A DNA stretch of 64,000 nucleotides from Pseudarthrobacter sp. Fe7 (GCA_024372495.1 CP099977.1:2852001-2916000), one strand, 5' to 3'. Counted from the stretch's first letter, positions 27,223 through 37,750 are shown. Made by a program: numbers and translations. The notes: a model not told the origin generated them from the sequence alone.

Positions 27223-29020
27223 TCAGCGCACCACTTTCCGGTGCCCCGCGTCCAGGCGCTGGGTCCAGCCCCGCGAATCGAGATATTCCAGTAGCGGAAC
27301 CGCGATCCTGCGGGTGGTGTTGAGTGCCTGGCGGGCCTGGCTCGTGGTGAAGGGCTGGTCCAGGCGGGCAAGGGTGCGCATCGCCAGGGCCGGCGCCGTT
27401 GGCAGGAGCACCACACCGTCACGCAGCCGCAGGACACGACCCGTTCGTTCTGCGGCTGCGAGCTCCCGTGTGCCCAGCCCCAGGGCAGCCAGGCTCGTCG
27501 GCTTCCGGAGCATGGAACGCATTCGCTTTGAGCCGGCCCTCCAACGTGGCGATGGCCGGTTCGATGGTGCCAAGGTGGTTCTGGCTGCCAGGCATCCGGA
27601 TGTGTCCGCTGTCCTGTTCCAAGGCAGCCCCCTGGATCACACGGGAAAGGAGCTTCTCGTCGGGCAGCTTAAGCAGGTCCCGCGCCGCGCCCATCGAAAG
27701 GCCTGGAGCCAACGGATCGCGTTCCTGCAACGCCTGGACTGCAGCGCGCAGCCGATGCTGCCAGGCCTCAAGGACAGGGGCATGGACCCACCAATCGCCG
27801 AAAACCCGCACGCCAGCCGGGACGTCCGCATCGTGCCCGGGCAGCAGTCCAAGCCTGCGCAGATGCTGCACCTGGACTGCTGCACGGGCTGCTACCTCCC
27901 CCAGCACGTCACCGGCGGGATCCATCCCTGCCAGGCGCTGTGCCCAGTGGGCTCCGTCACCGCGACGCCGCAAGGCCGGGGGTCCGCATCGAGGATGCGC
28001 GCGCCACCCATTACCGAACGGCTTCCGGGGTCCCGCAGCACCAGCCGGTCCCCCAGGACGAGAGGCAGCTGCCTGTCGAGGACCAGTCGGGCGTGGTCAG
28101 CGCCAAAGGGACGCAGCCGCGCCGGCACCGACGCCGTGCCCACGTGCACCGTGAGCTGCTCCGGCAGCTCCGTGTACGCGACTCCGGTGGTGCGCTGAAT
28201 GCCGACAATTCCGGTGGTGGGCCATGCGCCGGGTGTGACCAGCGCGTCTCCACGCCGGATGTCCGTGGGGGCGACGTCACGCAGATTCAATGCCACCCGG
28301 CTGACCGGCTCCACCGACGCATAGGAGGTGTCACGGCTTTGCAGTCCCCGGATACCGACGGACCGGGAACCGCCGTGACCGAGCAGGCTCCAGCCGGTCA
28401 CCCTGCGCGAGCGTCCCTGCGGCCAGTGTTCCGGTCACCACTGTTCCGGAACCCGTGATCGTGAACGATCGGTCCACCCACAACCGGACCCGCCCGGTGG
28501 TGGCGGGGGCGGGCACCTGGGCCAGGACGTCGTCGAGCGCTGCACGTAACTGAGTCAGCCCGCTCCCGTCGAGAGCCGACACAGCTACTGCAGGCGCATC
28601 CTGCAGACCGGTCCCGGCAAGCTCCGTGCGGGCCCGCGAGAGGACGTCTGCGATGCGCCGGCTGGAGGCCCGATCCGCGCGGCTCAACACCACTACGCCA
28701 TGTTCAATCCCAAGCGCAGCGACGGCGTCCCGGTGGTCGTTTGACTGCGCCTGCCAGCCTTCGTCCGCGGCTACGACGAAGCAGACCACCGGCGCCGGTC
28801 CGATTCCTGCAAGCATGTTCCCGAGGAACCTCTCATGGCCTGGAACGTCAACGAACGCCACATCCCGTCCGGACGGCAGGGTAGTCCACGCATAGCCTAG
28901 GTCAATGGTCAGCCCGCGTCGCCGTTCCTCCTCCCAACGGTCCGGCTCCATCCCGGTGAGGGCGCGGACCAGGGTGCTTTTACCGGAATCGACATGGCCG
29001 GCCGTGGCAATAACATGCAC
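27223..29020 (-). CDS. selB: selenocysteine-specific elongation factor SelB (three frameshifts as sequenced)
   Basis: EF-Tu-like GTPase of about 598 residues that carries Sec-tRNA to UGA codons marked by a SECIS hairpin. G1 is TAGHVDSGKST, switch II DVPGHERFLGNML, and the base-recognition loop LSRAD. The translation-factor beta domains follow (SFTITGSGTVVTGTLAAGTL, VEPVSRVALNLRD), with C-terminal winged helices ending in RRIAVPLLEYLDSRGWTQR. Frames change at 28385-28389 (AGGCT), 27978-27982 (a missing base in a G run) and 27491-27495 (AGGCT). Its start is four bases from the selA stop. Substrate genes are at hand: tRNA-Sec and the UGA-containing fdhA. Confidence 0.92.
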
Positions 29021-29023
29021 TGG

Positions 29024-30362
29024 TCAGCCCGCGCTGCCCGCAGCGTCCAGTGCCGCCACAGCCTGCCGTATCGCGCCGAGAATCCGGACGTCGTCCTTTT
29101 CGGGCACGCAGCGCAGATCGATCAGGCAGGAGCCGTCGTGGACGCGCGGCAGCACGGCCGGGTCGCCGGCCCGCAGGTGACGCGCGAGTCCTTCAGGAAG
29201 CCGGAGCGCCCATCCGGGCAGGGGCACGCCGGGGGCGCCGCCGCCGCCCACCCGGCCGTCGTGGGGCACGACGGGCACATCAAGGGCTTGGGCGAGCTTG
29301 TCCGTGCGGCGCCGCAATTGCCCGACGTCGGCGTGCAGGGCCTGGACGACCGGTGGCGGTCCACCGGCAACAGTCGCCTCCAATGCAGCGAGGGCAAGTT
29401 TGTCGGCCCGGACCGCGCGGGCGAGCGGGTGGCGGGCCAACCGGGTGATGATCTCCCTGCGGCCCAGCAGTATGCCCGCCTGGGGGCCGCCCAGCAGCTT
29501 GTCACCGCTGGCGATGACGACGTCGGCCCCGCTCACCAGGGCGGAGGAGACGTCCGGTTCATCCGGCAGGAACGGGTCCGGGACCAACAACCCACTGCCC
29601 AGGTCAGCCACGAGCGGCACCCCGTTGGCCACAGTCAGCCGGCTCAGCTCGTCCAGCGGAACAGCGGACGTGAATCCGTCAACACGGAAGTTGCTCGGGT
29701 GGACTTTGAGCACGCAACCTGTGTCCGGCCCCAGGGCGCCGGCGTAGTCGTGCAGGTGCGTCCGGTTGGTGGTGCCCACCTCGCGAAGCGTGGCGCCCGT
29801 GGACTCCATCAAATCAGTCAGCCTGAAGCCCGCGCCGATCTCGACCAGTTCCCCGCGGCTCACCACCACCTCACGGCCGGCAGCCAGGGCCGTCGTTGCC
29901 AGCACCAGTGCTGCGGCTCCGTTGTTGACCACCAGCGCGTCCTCGGCGGCGGGACAGGCAGCGAGCAAAGCAGCGCGTGCGCCCGCACCGCGGCGGGAGC
30001 GGCTGCCGTCTGCCAGATCCAGGCTCCACGTCAACGTATCCGCTGGCCGCTGCAAGGGCTTCCACCGCGCCGTCAGAAAGTGGGGCGCGCCCAAGGTTGG
30101 TATGGACGATGACGCCGGTTGCGTTCAGCACCGGGCGCAGCGTGGTTGCAGTGCGTGCAGCTACGGCGGCTTCGAGGGCGGGTTCCACCTCGCCGGGAGG
30201 GAGTTCACCGCGCCGTGCCTGCTCCTGGACTTGCCGGACCAGATTGCGGATGACCCGCTCGTTCAGCCGGGTCCGGGCCCCGAGGACGGCCGGCAGAGCC
30301 AGCAGGTCATTCGTGCGGGGAATCAGGCGCCGGGGATCGACGTGGTCCACAGCCCTCCTCAT
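29024..30362 (-). CDS. selA: L-seryl-tRNA(Sec) selenium transferase (one frameshift as sequenced)
   Basis: PLP enzyme of about 445 residues that turns Ser-tRNA(Sec) into Sec-tRNA(Sec) using selenophosphate. The N-terminal domain begins near RRLIPRTNDLLALPAV. Family motifs are VLNATGVIVHTNLGRAPLS, ALVVNNGAAALVLA, SRGELVEIGAGFRL, VADLGSGLL and the PLP-lysine ASGDKLLGGPQAG. The frame breaks at 30021-30025, where AGGCT replaces AGCT. The ATG at 30362 lies 28 bases downstream of tRNA-Sec on the same strand, and selB follows after three bases, giving a selC-selA-selB unit. Confidence 0.93.
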
Positions 30363-30390
30363 ATCGCGGCATTGACTGCCGAAAGTTGGC

Positions 30391-30481
30391 GGTGGCGGAC
30401 GGGAATCGAACCCGCCAGGCCGAGATGCTCAGCCTCACCGGTTTTGAAGACCGGGGGGCCCACCAGGACCCGGACGCCACC
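30391..30481 (-). tRNA. selC: tRNA-Sec (anticodon TCA)
   Basis: A 91-base minus-strand tRNA. The anticodon loop reads CTTCAAA with TCA at 30445-30447 on a CCGGT/ACCGG stem. The long acceptor arm GGTGGCG pairs with CGCCACC. A long variable arm (GAGGCTGAGCATCTCGGCCT region) and GGTTCGATTCC T-loop follow. Extended acceptor/variable arms and the UCA anticodon identify selenocysteine tRNA. It sits between selD (divergent) and selA (downstream on the same strand). Confidence 0.95.
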
Positions 30482-30525
30482 GCGCCTCAATATAGCAGGG
30501 TTGGCTTGAGGGGTACGCTAGGCGG

Positions 30526-31548
30526 GTGAATGAGGCTCAGACGTCAGTCCAACAACTCGATAAGGGCGCCGGTGCGTTCCGGCTCACGGACTACGCCCAT
30601 GGCGGGGGCTGCGCCTGCAAGATCCCGCCGGGCGAGCTGGAAGAGGCGGTCCGTGGTCTCATGGGCCAAGCGGGCGCGGAGGTATTAGTTGGCCTTGACA
30701 ACGGCGATGACGCCGCCGCTGTCCTGGTGCGCGACGACCTTGCGGTGCTCACCACCGCCGATTTCTTCACGCCGGTCGTCAACGACGCCTTTGACTGGGG
30801 CCGCATTGCCGCCGCCAACGCTCTTTCCGACATTTACGCCATGGGCGGGCGGCCGGTCACGGCCATCAACCTTGTTGGCTGGCCCCGTGGTGTCCTGCCG
30901 ATGGAGCTGATGACGGAAGTCCTCCGCGGCGGCCTGAGCGTCGCGTCGGAGGCGGGCTGCCCAGTGCTTGGCGGGCACTCCATTGATGATCCGGAGCCGA
31001 AGTACGGCATGGCCGTCACCGGCGTCGCCCATCCCGACCGTTTGCTGCGCAACGACGCCGCCCGGCCCGGGCTGCCCATCACACTCACCAAGCCGCTCGG
31101 CGTCGGACTCCTCAACAACCGGCACAAACAGACCGGTGAGGTGTTCGCTGAAGCAGTAGAGACGATGGCGGCACTCAACCGCGACGCATCGGAGGCCGCC
31201 GTGGCCGCCGGCGTCAGGGCCGCGACGGATGTGACGGGCTTCGGCCTGCTGGGGCATCTTTTCAAAATGGTCCGCGCCTCCCAGGTAGGCGCAGTAATCG
31301 ACCTGAAGGCCGTACCGCTGATCGACGGGGCATTGGAGGCACTGCGGGATGGTTTCGTCTCCGGCGGGACCCGACGCAACCTGGACTGGGTGCGTCCGCA
31401 CCTCAGCAGCGGTCCCGGCGTCACCGAGGACGACCTGCTGCTGCTGGCCGACGCCCAGACCTCCGGCGGCCTGCTGGTAGTCGGCGAATTGCCTGGGTAC
31501 CCGGTAATTGGCCACACCACCGCCGGCCACGGCATCGACATCCGCTAA
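30526..31548 (+). CDS. selD: selenide, water dikinase SelD
   Basis: This protein of 340 residues makes selenophosphate from selenide and ATP. The active-site loop is HGGGCACKI (the catalytic Cys where some homologues have Sec), followed by GLDNGDDAAAVLV, TTADFFTPVVNDAFDWGRIA, ALSDIYAMGGRP and CPVLGGHSIDDPEPKYG. The C-terminal half has TDVTGFGLLGHL and ADAQTSGGLLV. The start is GTG at 30526, 44 bases from the 5' end of the divergent tRNA-Sec, so the two share a promoter region. It converges on nrfD with 18 bases between stops. Confidence 0.94.
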   Translation: MNEAQTSVQQLDKGAGAFRLTDYAHGGGCACKIPPGELEEAVRGLMGQAGAEVLVGLDNGDDAAAVLVRDDLAVLTTADFFTPVVNDAFDWGRIAAANALSDIYAMGGRPVTAINLVGWPRGVLPMELMTEVLRGGLSVASEAGCPVLGGHSIDDPEPKYGMAVTGVAHPDRLLRNDAARPGLPITLTKPLGVGLLNNRHKQTGEVFAEAVETMAALNRDASEAAVAAGVRAATDVTGFGLLGHLFKMVRASQVGAVIDLKAVPLIDGALEALRDGFVSGGTRRNLDWVRPHLSSGPGVTEDDLLLLADAQTSGGLLVVGELPGYPVIGHTTAGHGIDIR

Positions 31549-31566
31549 CCGCGGCCGCGCTGTCAG

Positions 31567-32661
31567 CTAGCTGCCCGTAGTGATCGCGTCGTCGGTGACA
31601 CCGGCCGCGCGGCGTGCCGCGAGCCGGTTCTTTTGCGGCTCGATGGTGTAGCGCGGATCCCTGGCAGAGGCGAGGCCGGCCTCAAACACACCAAAGCGCG
31701 TCAGCGCCGAAGCAGCCAGCAGCGCCACTCCGGACACGGTAGCCACCACACGGTTGCGGCCGCCCACCAGCGCGCCGACGCCGCCGGCCACAGCCAACCG
31801 CTCGCTCCACTTAAGCATGGCGCCCGCCTTGCCCTGGTGCAGCGGTTCCGCGGCTACCGGATCCATCCGGTGCTCCATTACCTTCATCGCGGCCACGTCA
31901 CCCAGAACGCCGAGCACGGCGAGCTTCCGGGCGGGACCGGTCTCGCGGACCGGCGTGGTGACCATGGCGAGCCCGGCCGACGCGAGGCAGGCCGAACTCA
32001 CGAAGACGAACGGCAGTTCCTCGTGCGCAGCGTTCCACGTCGGGGTGGCGGTGTCACCCAGCAGGACGGCGGTGTAAGCCGCCAGCGGACCGGCGAAAAG
32101 TGCAGCCTCGAATCCGGCTGGCCCCTCCACAGCCTGCAACACCTTCCGCAACGGACCAATTGGAAGTCTGCTTCCAGTCATCCGGTCGATTTCAGCGACG
32201 GCCGCGATGCCCGTGCCGGCGCTGAACGCACTGAGGATCCATGAGCCCACACTCATCGGCGAGGTGACCTTGAAGGTCCGCAGCATATGCAGGAAACGTT
32301 CCGGCCTGCCCAGGTCTTTCACCAGCGCAACAGCACCGGCGCTCACTGCTGCCAGGGCGCCCAGCCGCGCGTTCCGGCGGAGCGTGGGCCGCCCGGTCAG
32401 CTGGCCGCCCAGGCCGAGGAGGGCTGACCCGGCTGCCACGCCGCCCAGGAACAGGTAGATGGCGACGTCATCGCCCCAAGGCGCCGGCTTCACTACCGGA
32501 CGGCCGTAGTACGAGGTGAACTCCGGCTCCGGCACCATAGGCATTTCCCGGGAGCCGTCACCGTTATCCCGGCGGCGTCCCATGCCACGCTTGCCGCCCT
32601 CAGGCCGGCGGCGGCGGGCAGGCTCGGTTGGCCGGAAGCTGTCGAACTCTGAGAGGGTCAT
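31567..32661 (-). CDS. nrfD: NrfD-type membrane subunit of formate dehydrogenase
   Basis: This protein of 364 residues has about eight to ten membrane helices: DVAIYLFLGGVAAGSALLGL, ARLGALAAVSAGAVALVKDL, MSVGSWILSAFSAGTGIAAV, FAGPLAAYTAVLLGDTATPT and more. GRPERFLHMLRTFKVTSPMS matches the quinone-site region of NrfD/PsrC. It passes electrons from the FdhAB module to menaquinone in the membrane. ATGA at 32658-32661 overlaps the fdhB stop, so the two are translationally coupled. It is the last gene of the fdh operon and converges on selD. The N-terminal 45 residues are unusually basic. Confidence 0.88.
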   Translation of the reverse strand: MTLSEFDSFRPTEPARRRRPEGGKRGMGRRRDNGDGSREMPMVPEPEFTSYYGRPVVKPAPWGDDVAIYLFLGGVAAGSALLGLGGQLTGRPTLRRNARLGALAAVSAGAVALVKDLGRPERFLHMLRTFKVTSPMSVGSWILSAFSAGTGIAAVAEIDRMTGSRLPIGPLRKVLQAVEGPAGFEAALFAGPLAAYTAVLLGDTATPTWNAAHEELPFVFVSSACLASAGLAMVTTPVRETGPARKLAVLGVLGDVAAMKVMEHRMDPVAAEPLHQGKAGAMLKWSERLAVAGGVGALVGGRNRVVATVSGVALLAASALTRFGVFEAGLASARDPRYTIEPQKNRLAARRAAGVTDDAITTGS

Positions 32662-33659
32662 TCCCGCCCTCCCAGGAAAGCCAGCGCCGCTGCAGCGGCC
32701 ATGCCCGCTACGGCCATGCCGGCCCGCCGGTACATCTGCGGCAGGTCGGCTGTCGGCACCCGCGGGTCCGGCGGGAGCCCGTAAACCTCCGGTTCATCAA
32801 GCAGCAGGAAGACGGATCCGGTTCCGCCGACGCCGTCGTTCTCGTTCGCGCCGTACAGCCTCGCCTCCGTCATGCCCTTGGCGTGCAGATCGGCGATCCG
32901 TTCCCTGGCCGTCTCCACCATGTCGTCGTGGTCACCAAACTTGATGGACGTCGTGGGGCACGCCTTGGCGCACGCCGGCGTCTCATCGGCCACAAGCCGG
33001 TCGTAGCACAGCGTGCACTTCTGGGCGATGCCGACGTTGGGGACGGCGGGATGCCCGGCGTGCTGGTCTTCCCTGCTGGTGGCGACCTTGACCGTGCCGT
33101 TGCTGCGGCGCTCGATCACGCCGAAGGGGCACCCCGCCACGCACGTTCCGCAGCCGTTGCAGACATCGTCCTGTACCACCACGGTGCCGAATTCGGTACG
33201 GAAGAGCGCGCCAGTGGGGCAGACGTCCAGGCATCCGGCGTGCGTGCAGTGCTTGCAGACGTCGGAGGACATCAGCCAGCGGAAGTCTGCCGTGTCAGGC
33301 GGGGTGGTATCGGCATCCGCGAGGTCGGTCGCAGCCGGCGTGGGAGGACCGATGCGGGGCATGCCCAGGCTGACCAGGGCTCGCCCGGATTCCCGCGCCT
33401 CGGCAATACGTTCCTGGCCCTGTTCGATGAAGGCGACATGCCGCCAGGTGCTTGCGCCCAGTGATCCGGTGTTGTCGTAGGAGGACCCGAGTAGTTCCAG
33501 GTTTCCGTCCTGCGGGTTGTGGTTCCACTCCTTGCACGCGACTTCGCAGGCCTTGCAGCCGATGCAAATGGACGTGTCAGTGAAGAACCCCTTGCGCGGA
33601 TGGTTGTGCTCCCAGTGGGCATCGGCGGTGGGGTCGGTCGGTCCGGACAGCTGGCCCAT
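32658..33659 (-). CDS. fdhB: formate dehydrogenase iron-sulfur subunit (4Fe-4S)
   Basis: This electron-transfer subunit of 333 residues has four [4Fe-4S] motifs: CIGCKACEVACKEWN, CKHCTHAGCLDVCPTGAL, CNGCGTCVAGCPFGV and CTLCYDRLVADETPACAKACP. A single C-terminal helix (AGMAVAGMAAAAALAFLG) can anchor it near NrfD. It receives electrons from FdhA. Its ATG directly follows the TAG of a 33-codon reading frame that itself overlaps the fdhA stop. nrfD overlaps its own stop. The unusual insert between the first two clusters is normal for actinobacterial forms. Confidence 0.92.
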   Translation of the reverse strand: MGQLSGPTDPTADAHWEHNHPRKGFFTDTSICIGCKACEVACKEWNHNPQDGNLELLGSSYDNTGSLGASTWRHVAFIEQGQERIAEARESGRALVSLGMPRIGPPTPAATDLADADTTPPDTADFRWLMSSDVCKHCTHAGCLDVCPTGALFRTEFGTVVVQDDVCNGCGTCVAGCPFGVIERRSNGTVKVATSREDQHAGHPAVPNVGIAQKCTLCYDRLVADETPACAKACPTTSIKFGDHDDMVETARERIADLHAKGMTEARLYGANENDGVGGTGSVFLLLDEPEVYGLPPDPRVPTADLPQMYRRAGMAVAGMAAAAALAFLGGRE

Positions 33660-33761
33660 CTAGTTCTCCAACGTCGGGTCGATCCCCGGAACGCTGCCGT
33701 CAGGCAGCATTCCGGGACGGGCAATGTGTGCTTCGGCCGTGCGGGCGATGACGTTCATCAT
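33660..33761 (-). CDS. 33-residue ORF between fdhA and fdhB (or displaced fdhA tail)
   Basis: The ATG at 33761 overlaps the fdhA TGA in an ATGA arrangement. The frame runs 33 residues (MMNVIARTAEAHIARPGMLP, ending GIDPTLEN) to a TAG immediately before the fdhB ATG. Tight coupling on both sides suggests translation. The alternative is that it is the true C-terminus of FdhA moved out of frame by one more missing base, since the same frame also reads upstream as GRAGMMN. No signal peptide, metal site or known family is seen. Confidence 0.45.
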   Translation of the reverse strand: MMNVIARTAEAHIARPGMLPDGSVPGIDPTLEN

Positions 33762-36700
33762 CCCGGCCCGCCATCTGCGTGGCCATTGTCGCCGGCAAGT
33801 TTTATGCCTTCCGCCGCAGGGTTGGTGACGGCGCTGTTACCGGTCTCGATGGTCACTCCGGCCCTCGCCTGGTACTCAGCTACCAAGGCAAGCAGTTCCT
33901 TCCCTCGCGGCCGGCGGCCCGGACGGATGTCGCAGGAGGCCACCTTCGATTCCTGGATCTGGACGTTGGGATCCAGCGTCACACCCAGCAGATCGTTGGC
34001 TGCGTCACCGCTGACCACGGCATTGTTGCCAACGCCCCAGTGGTAAGGCAGTCCAATCTGGTGCACTGTGTGGCCGCCGACCTTGAGTGGTGCCATCCGG
34101 TCAGTAACAAGCACCTTCGCCTCGATGGCGGAGCGGGCCGAGATGATGGTTGCCCACCCATACGGTTCCAGTCCGCGTTCAGCGGCCAGTTCCGGCGAAA
34201 CCTCGCAGAACATCTCCGGCTGCAGTTCCGACAGGTAGGGGAGCCAGCGGCTCATCCCACCCGCCGTGTGGTGCTCCGTGAGCCGGTACGTCGTGAAGAC
34301 ATACGGATAAATGTCCGCTCCACTGGTACCGGCGCTCGGCGCACTGAGGTTGTCCGCACGGGGGAACACCAGCCTCGCCGGGTTCTGCTGCTGCGGGTAG
34401 AGTCCGTTGGCCACCGGCGATTCCTGGGCCTCGTAGTGCGTGGGGAGGGGCCCGTCCATCACGCCCTTCGGCGCAAACAGCCAGCCCTTGCCGTCGGCCT
34501 GCATAATGAACGGATCGTCACCACTGAGTGCGGCCGGTCCACCGACGGACGGATCGGGCTTGCTGTCCGGCGCCAGGTCAACCGGGAAGTCGGGCACGTC
34601 GTCGCCCACCCACTTACCGTGCTCCTGGTCCCACCAGATGTATTTCTTCCGCTCGCTCCAGGGTTTACCTGCGGGATCAGCCGACGCCCGGTTGTAGAGG
34701 ATGCGTCGGTTCGCAGGCCATGCCCAGCCCCACTCGGAAGCGGCGGGCCCCTGTTCCTGGCCCGGTTTGCGGTTGGCAGCATGGTTGACCCCGTCAGCGT
34801 AAACGCCGGTGTAGATCCAGCAACCGGCCGCGGTGGACCCGTCGGCGCGGAGTTCGGTGTACGCAGAGAGGGGTTTGCCGGCATCCGGCCCGGCCATGTG
34901 GCGGCCGTTAATCTCCGCAAGTACAGCCTCGGCGTCCGGATCACCGTGCTCGTCCGTGGGGTAATCCCACGTCAGGTCCAGCAGCGGCCGGTCGCGCTCA
35001 TCCAGCGAGCCAGCCAGCTTCTCCCTTATCCGTTGGCCCAGGCTCGAAGAAGAACTGCAGTTCACTCTGGCACTCCCCCGGCGGCGAGACCGCCTGGTGT
35101 CGCCACTGCAGCAGCCGCTGGGTCTGCGTGAACGAACCAGCCTTCTCCACGTGCGTTGCTGCCGGCAGGAAGAAAATTTCGGTTTCGATGTCTTCGGTGC
35201 GCAACTCCCCCGATTCGATCTCAGGGCCGTCCTTCCACCAGGTGGCGGATTCGATGAGGTTCAGGTCCCGCACCACGAGCCACTTCAGGTGCGACATGCC
35301 CAGTCGCTGCATCCGGCCGTGGGCAGAACCCACGGCGGGGTTTTGTCCCAGCAGGAAGTAGCCTTCCACCTGGTCATCCAGCATGCCCATCACTGTCTCA
35401 TAGGTACCGTGGGCTCCGGTAAGCCTCGGAAGGTAGTCGTAGGCCCAGTCATTGGCTTCAGTTGCCGCGTCGCCCCACCAGGCCTTGAGCAGGCTGATGG
35501 TGTAGGCATCGGCGTTGGCCCAGAAGCCTTTTTGTTGCTTCGACCCGACAACAGCAAGATATTCTTCAAGGCTGTCATGGCGGCCAGCGCTGGGCATCGG
35601 CAGATACCCGGGCAGCAGGTTGAACAGGGTTGGAATGTCGGTGGAGCCCTGGATGCTGGCGTGGCCGCGCAGGGCCATGATTCCACTGCCCGGCCTTCCC
35701 ACGTTCCCCAGCAGGAGCTGCAGGATGGCCGCGGCCCGGATGAACTGTGTTCCCAAGGAATGCTGGGTCCATCCCACGGCATAGGCAAAGCATGTGGTCC
35801 GGTCGCGCCCAGAGTTCTCAGTGATGGTACGGGCCAGATACTCAAAGTCCTTGACCTCGATGCCACACATGTCCTGCACCATTTCCGCCGTGTAACGGGT
35901 GTAGTGCCGTTTCAGGATCTGGAAGACAGTCCGGGGGTCCTGCAGGGAATCGTCACGCTGGACTTCCGCGTGCTCCAGGGGCGGTCCGCCGCTGCCGAAT
36001 GTGTCGCCGTGGGCGCGGGCCCCGGCATCGGCGCCATGTTCCGAACCGGAACCCGGATCGGCGATGGCCCCCTCCCCTTTTCCGCATAGGCCCAGGAGGA
36101 GGTGTCGTACGCGCCTTTCTCCGGGTCGAAGCCGGAGAACAGTCCACCCAGGTCCTCGGCATCGCGATAGTCGTCATGGACCAGGGTGGCAGCGTTCGTG
36201 TACGCGCTGACGTACTCCTTGAACCAGAGATCATTGCTGATGACGTAGTTGATGAGGGCGCCCAGAAGCACCACGTCAGAACCAGCCCGGATGGGGATGT
36301 GCTTATCCGAGACAGCCGAAGTCCGCGTGAACCGGGGGTCAATGTGGATGACCTTCGCTCCGCGGGCCTTAGCCTCAGCTACCCACTGGTATCCCACAGG
36401 GTGGCACTCGGCCATGTTGGAACCCTGAATGATGATGCAGTCGGCGTTGGCCATGTCCTGCAGTGATTGCGTCGCACCACCGCGTCCAAACGAGGCTCCC
36501 AAACTGGGAACCGTGGCGGAGTGTCATATGCGGGCCTGGTTCTCGGTCTGCACCGCCCCGGCAGCCGTGAAGAGCTTTTTGATCAGGTAATTTTCTTCGT
36601 TGTCCAGGGTTGCGCCGCCCAGCGAGGCGATCCCCATGGTGCGGCGCAGCAGCCGGCCCTGCTCGTCCTCCTGCTGCCATGTCCTGCGGCGTGTCTCGAT

Positions 36701-37089
36701 GAAACGATCCGCCACCATGTCCACCGCCGTCGCCAGATCCAGGTGCTGCCACTCGGTGGAGCGGGGCGCACGGTAGAGGACTTTCGTCTGCCGGCCCGGA
36801 GAATTGACCAGCTGCTCGCTGGCAGAGCCCTTGGGGCAGAGCCGGCCACGCGAGATGGGCGAGTCCGGATCGCCCTCGATCTGGACTACCTTCTCGTCCT
36901 TGACGTAGACACGCTGTCCACAACCAACGGCGCAGTACGGGCACACGCTCTGCACAACGCGGTCGGCAGTTGCTGTCCGGGGGTTATTGCCTTGGTCTTG
37001 GCCGATGTAACCGCTGGGCCACGGCCCAGCAGGTCGCCCGTGCTCAGCTGACGGACGACCGGCCATTGAAGAAAACTTCGCGGTGCCAT
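33758..37089 (-). CDS. fdhA: formate dehydrogenase catalytic subunit, selenocysteine-containing (three frameshifts as sequenced)
   Basis: Molybdopterin enzyme of about 1110 residues. The N-terminus MAPRSFLQWPVVRQLSTGDL is in one frame. After a missing base at 36979-36983 comes the 4Fe-4S motif CPYCAVGCGQRVYV with GRLCPKGSAS. The in-frame TGA at 36524-36526 sits in NQARI-U-HSATVPSLG, the exact place of Sec in FdnG/FdhF, and is followed by GASFGRGGAT. Further frame changes lie near 36070 (missing base) and 35040 (AGGCT). Molybdopterin-binding parts include NVGRPGSGIMALRGHASIQG and VLLGQNPAVG. There is no Tat signal, so it seems cytoplasmic-facing. It oxidises formate and passes electrons through FdhB to NrfD. 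Confidence 0.9.
36494..36526 (-). promoter_or_regulatory. UGA selenocysteine codon with SECIS-like hairpin in fdhA
   Basis: After the TGA (36526-36524) there are 11 bases, then GGTTCCC (36512-36506), a 5-base loop AGTTT, and GGGAGCC (36500-36494), a seven-pair stem with one G-T pair. From memory, E. coli fdhF has the same 11-base gap and a hairpin also opening GGUU. Such hairpins bind SelB and recode UGA. SelA, SelB, SelD and tRNA-Sec in the neighbouring 5 kb support this. Confidence 0.85.
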
Positions 37090-37182
37090 TTCTGGAGCAT
37101 ATCCCAGACCCCAGCGGGAGCAACAGGACAAGGTTGGGCGTGTCTCTCCCGGCGATGCAGCCTAAGGGGTTTCGAAAATGGC

Positions 37183-37644
37183 CTACCGCTCGATGCTGAC
37201 GCTGAGATCCAGGTGGATGTTCTCGGTGGCAAGACGGTCCTGGAGGTACCTGGCAAGACTCGCATCGGTGGCTGTGTGCGGCCCCTTCGGAACAGCACCA
37301 CGCAAGATGGCCTGGGTGTTCGTGGACCTCAGCACGTCCAGAGGGGTAGACCGGAGATGTCCGTCGCTGAGCCGTTCGATGTCCGTGCCAAAGCTGCGGC
37401 GGTGGTCGTCACGGACGGAAGCGCGCATGGTGAATGGGATGAAAGCTATGGGCAATGGGATCCTTTCGAGCGAGGCAGCCAACCGGCAGCGCCTCGATAG
37501 GAACAAGGCAAACCTGGGCTTGGGTATTCCCTCATTTTCCTGAAAGCGGCGGACATCACGAAGGCCTGCCTGCCTGACCTGAACCGGCAGGAAATCGACG
37601 TACCCAAGAATGACACGGACGGGTCGGCTGGGAAGCTTCCGCAA
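37183..37644 (-). CDS. uncertain ORF upstream of fdhA
   Basis: An open frame of 153 codons begins MRKLPSRPVRVILGYVDFLP and ends NIHLDLSVSIER. The second half (SFGTDIERLSDGHLRSTPLD, SLARYLQDRLATENIHLD) looks more protein-like than the first, which is basic and low in acidic residues. I recognise no family. An overlapping plus-strand frame is even less convincing. It could be a diverged or partly frameshifted gene. It is read in the same direction as fdhA, about 90 bases upstream of it. Confidence 0.3.
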   Translation of the reverse strand: MRKLPSRPVRVILGYVDFLPVQVRQAGLRDVRRFQENEGIPKPRFALFLSRRCRLAASLERIPLPIAFIPFTMRASVRDDHRRSFGTDIERLSDGHLRSTPLDVLRSTNTQAILRGAVPKGPHTATDASLARYLQDRLATENIHLDLSVSIER

Positions 37645-37750
37645 CTGGCCCTGACCTGCGGAAACGCGTTATTGGCAAGCAACGGCTGCCGTAATATCTT
37701 CCTGTCGAGGCTGTGATTAGGACCAGCTGGACCTAGCAGTTGGGGGCTGT

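Noticed and set aside
36503..36526. Frameshift or true stop in fdhA at the TGA
   Set aside because: Both sides are in the same frame, the context matches the Sec site of formate dehydrogenases, a SECIS-like hairpin follows, and all sel genes are adjacent.
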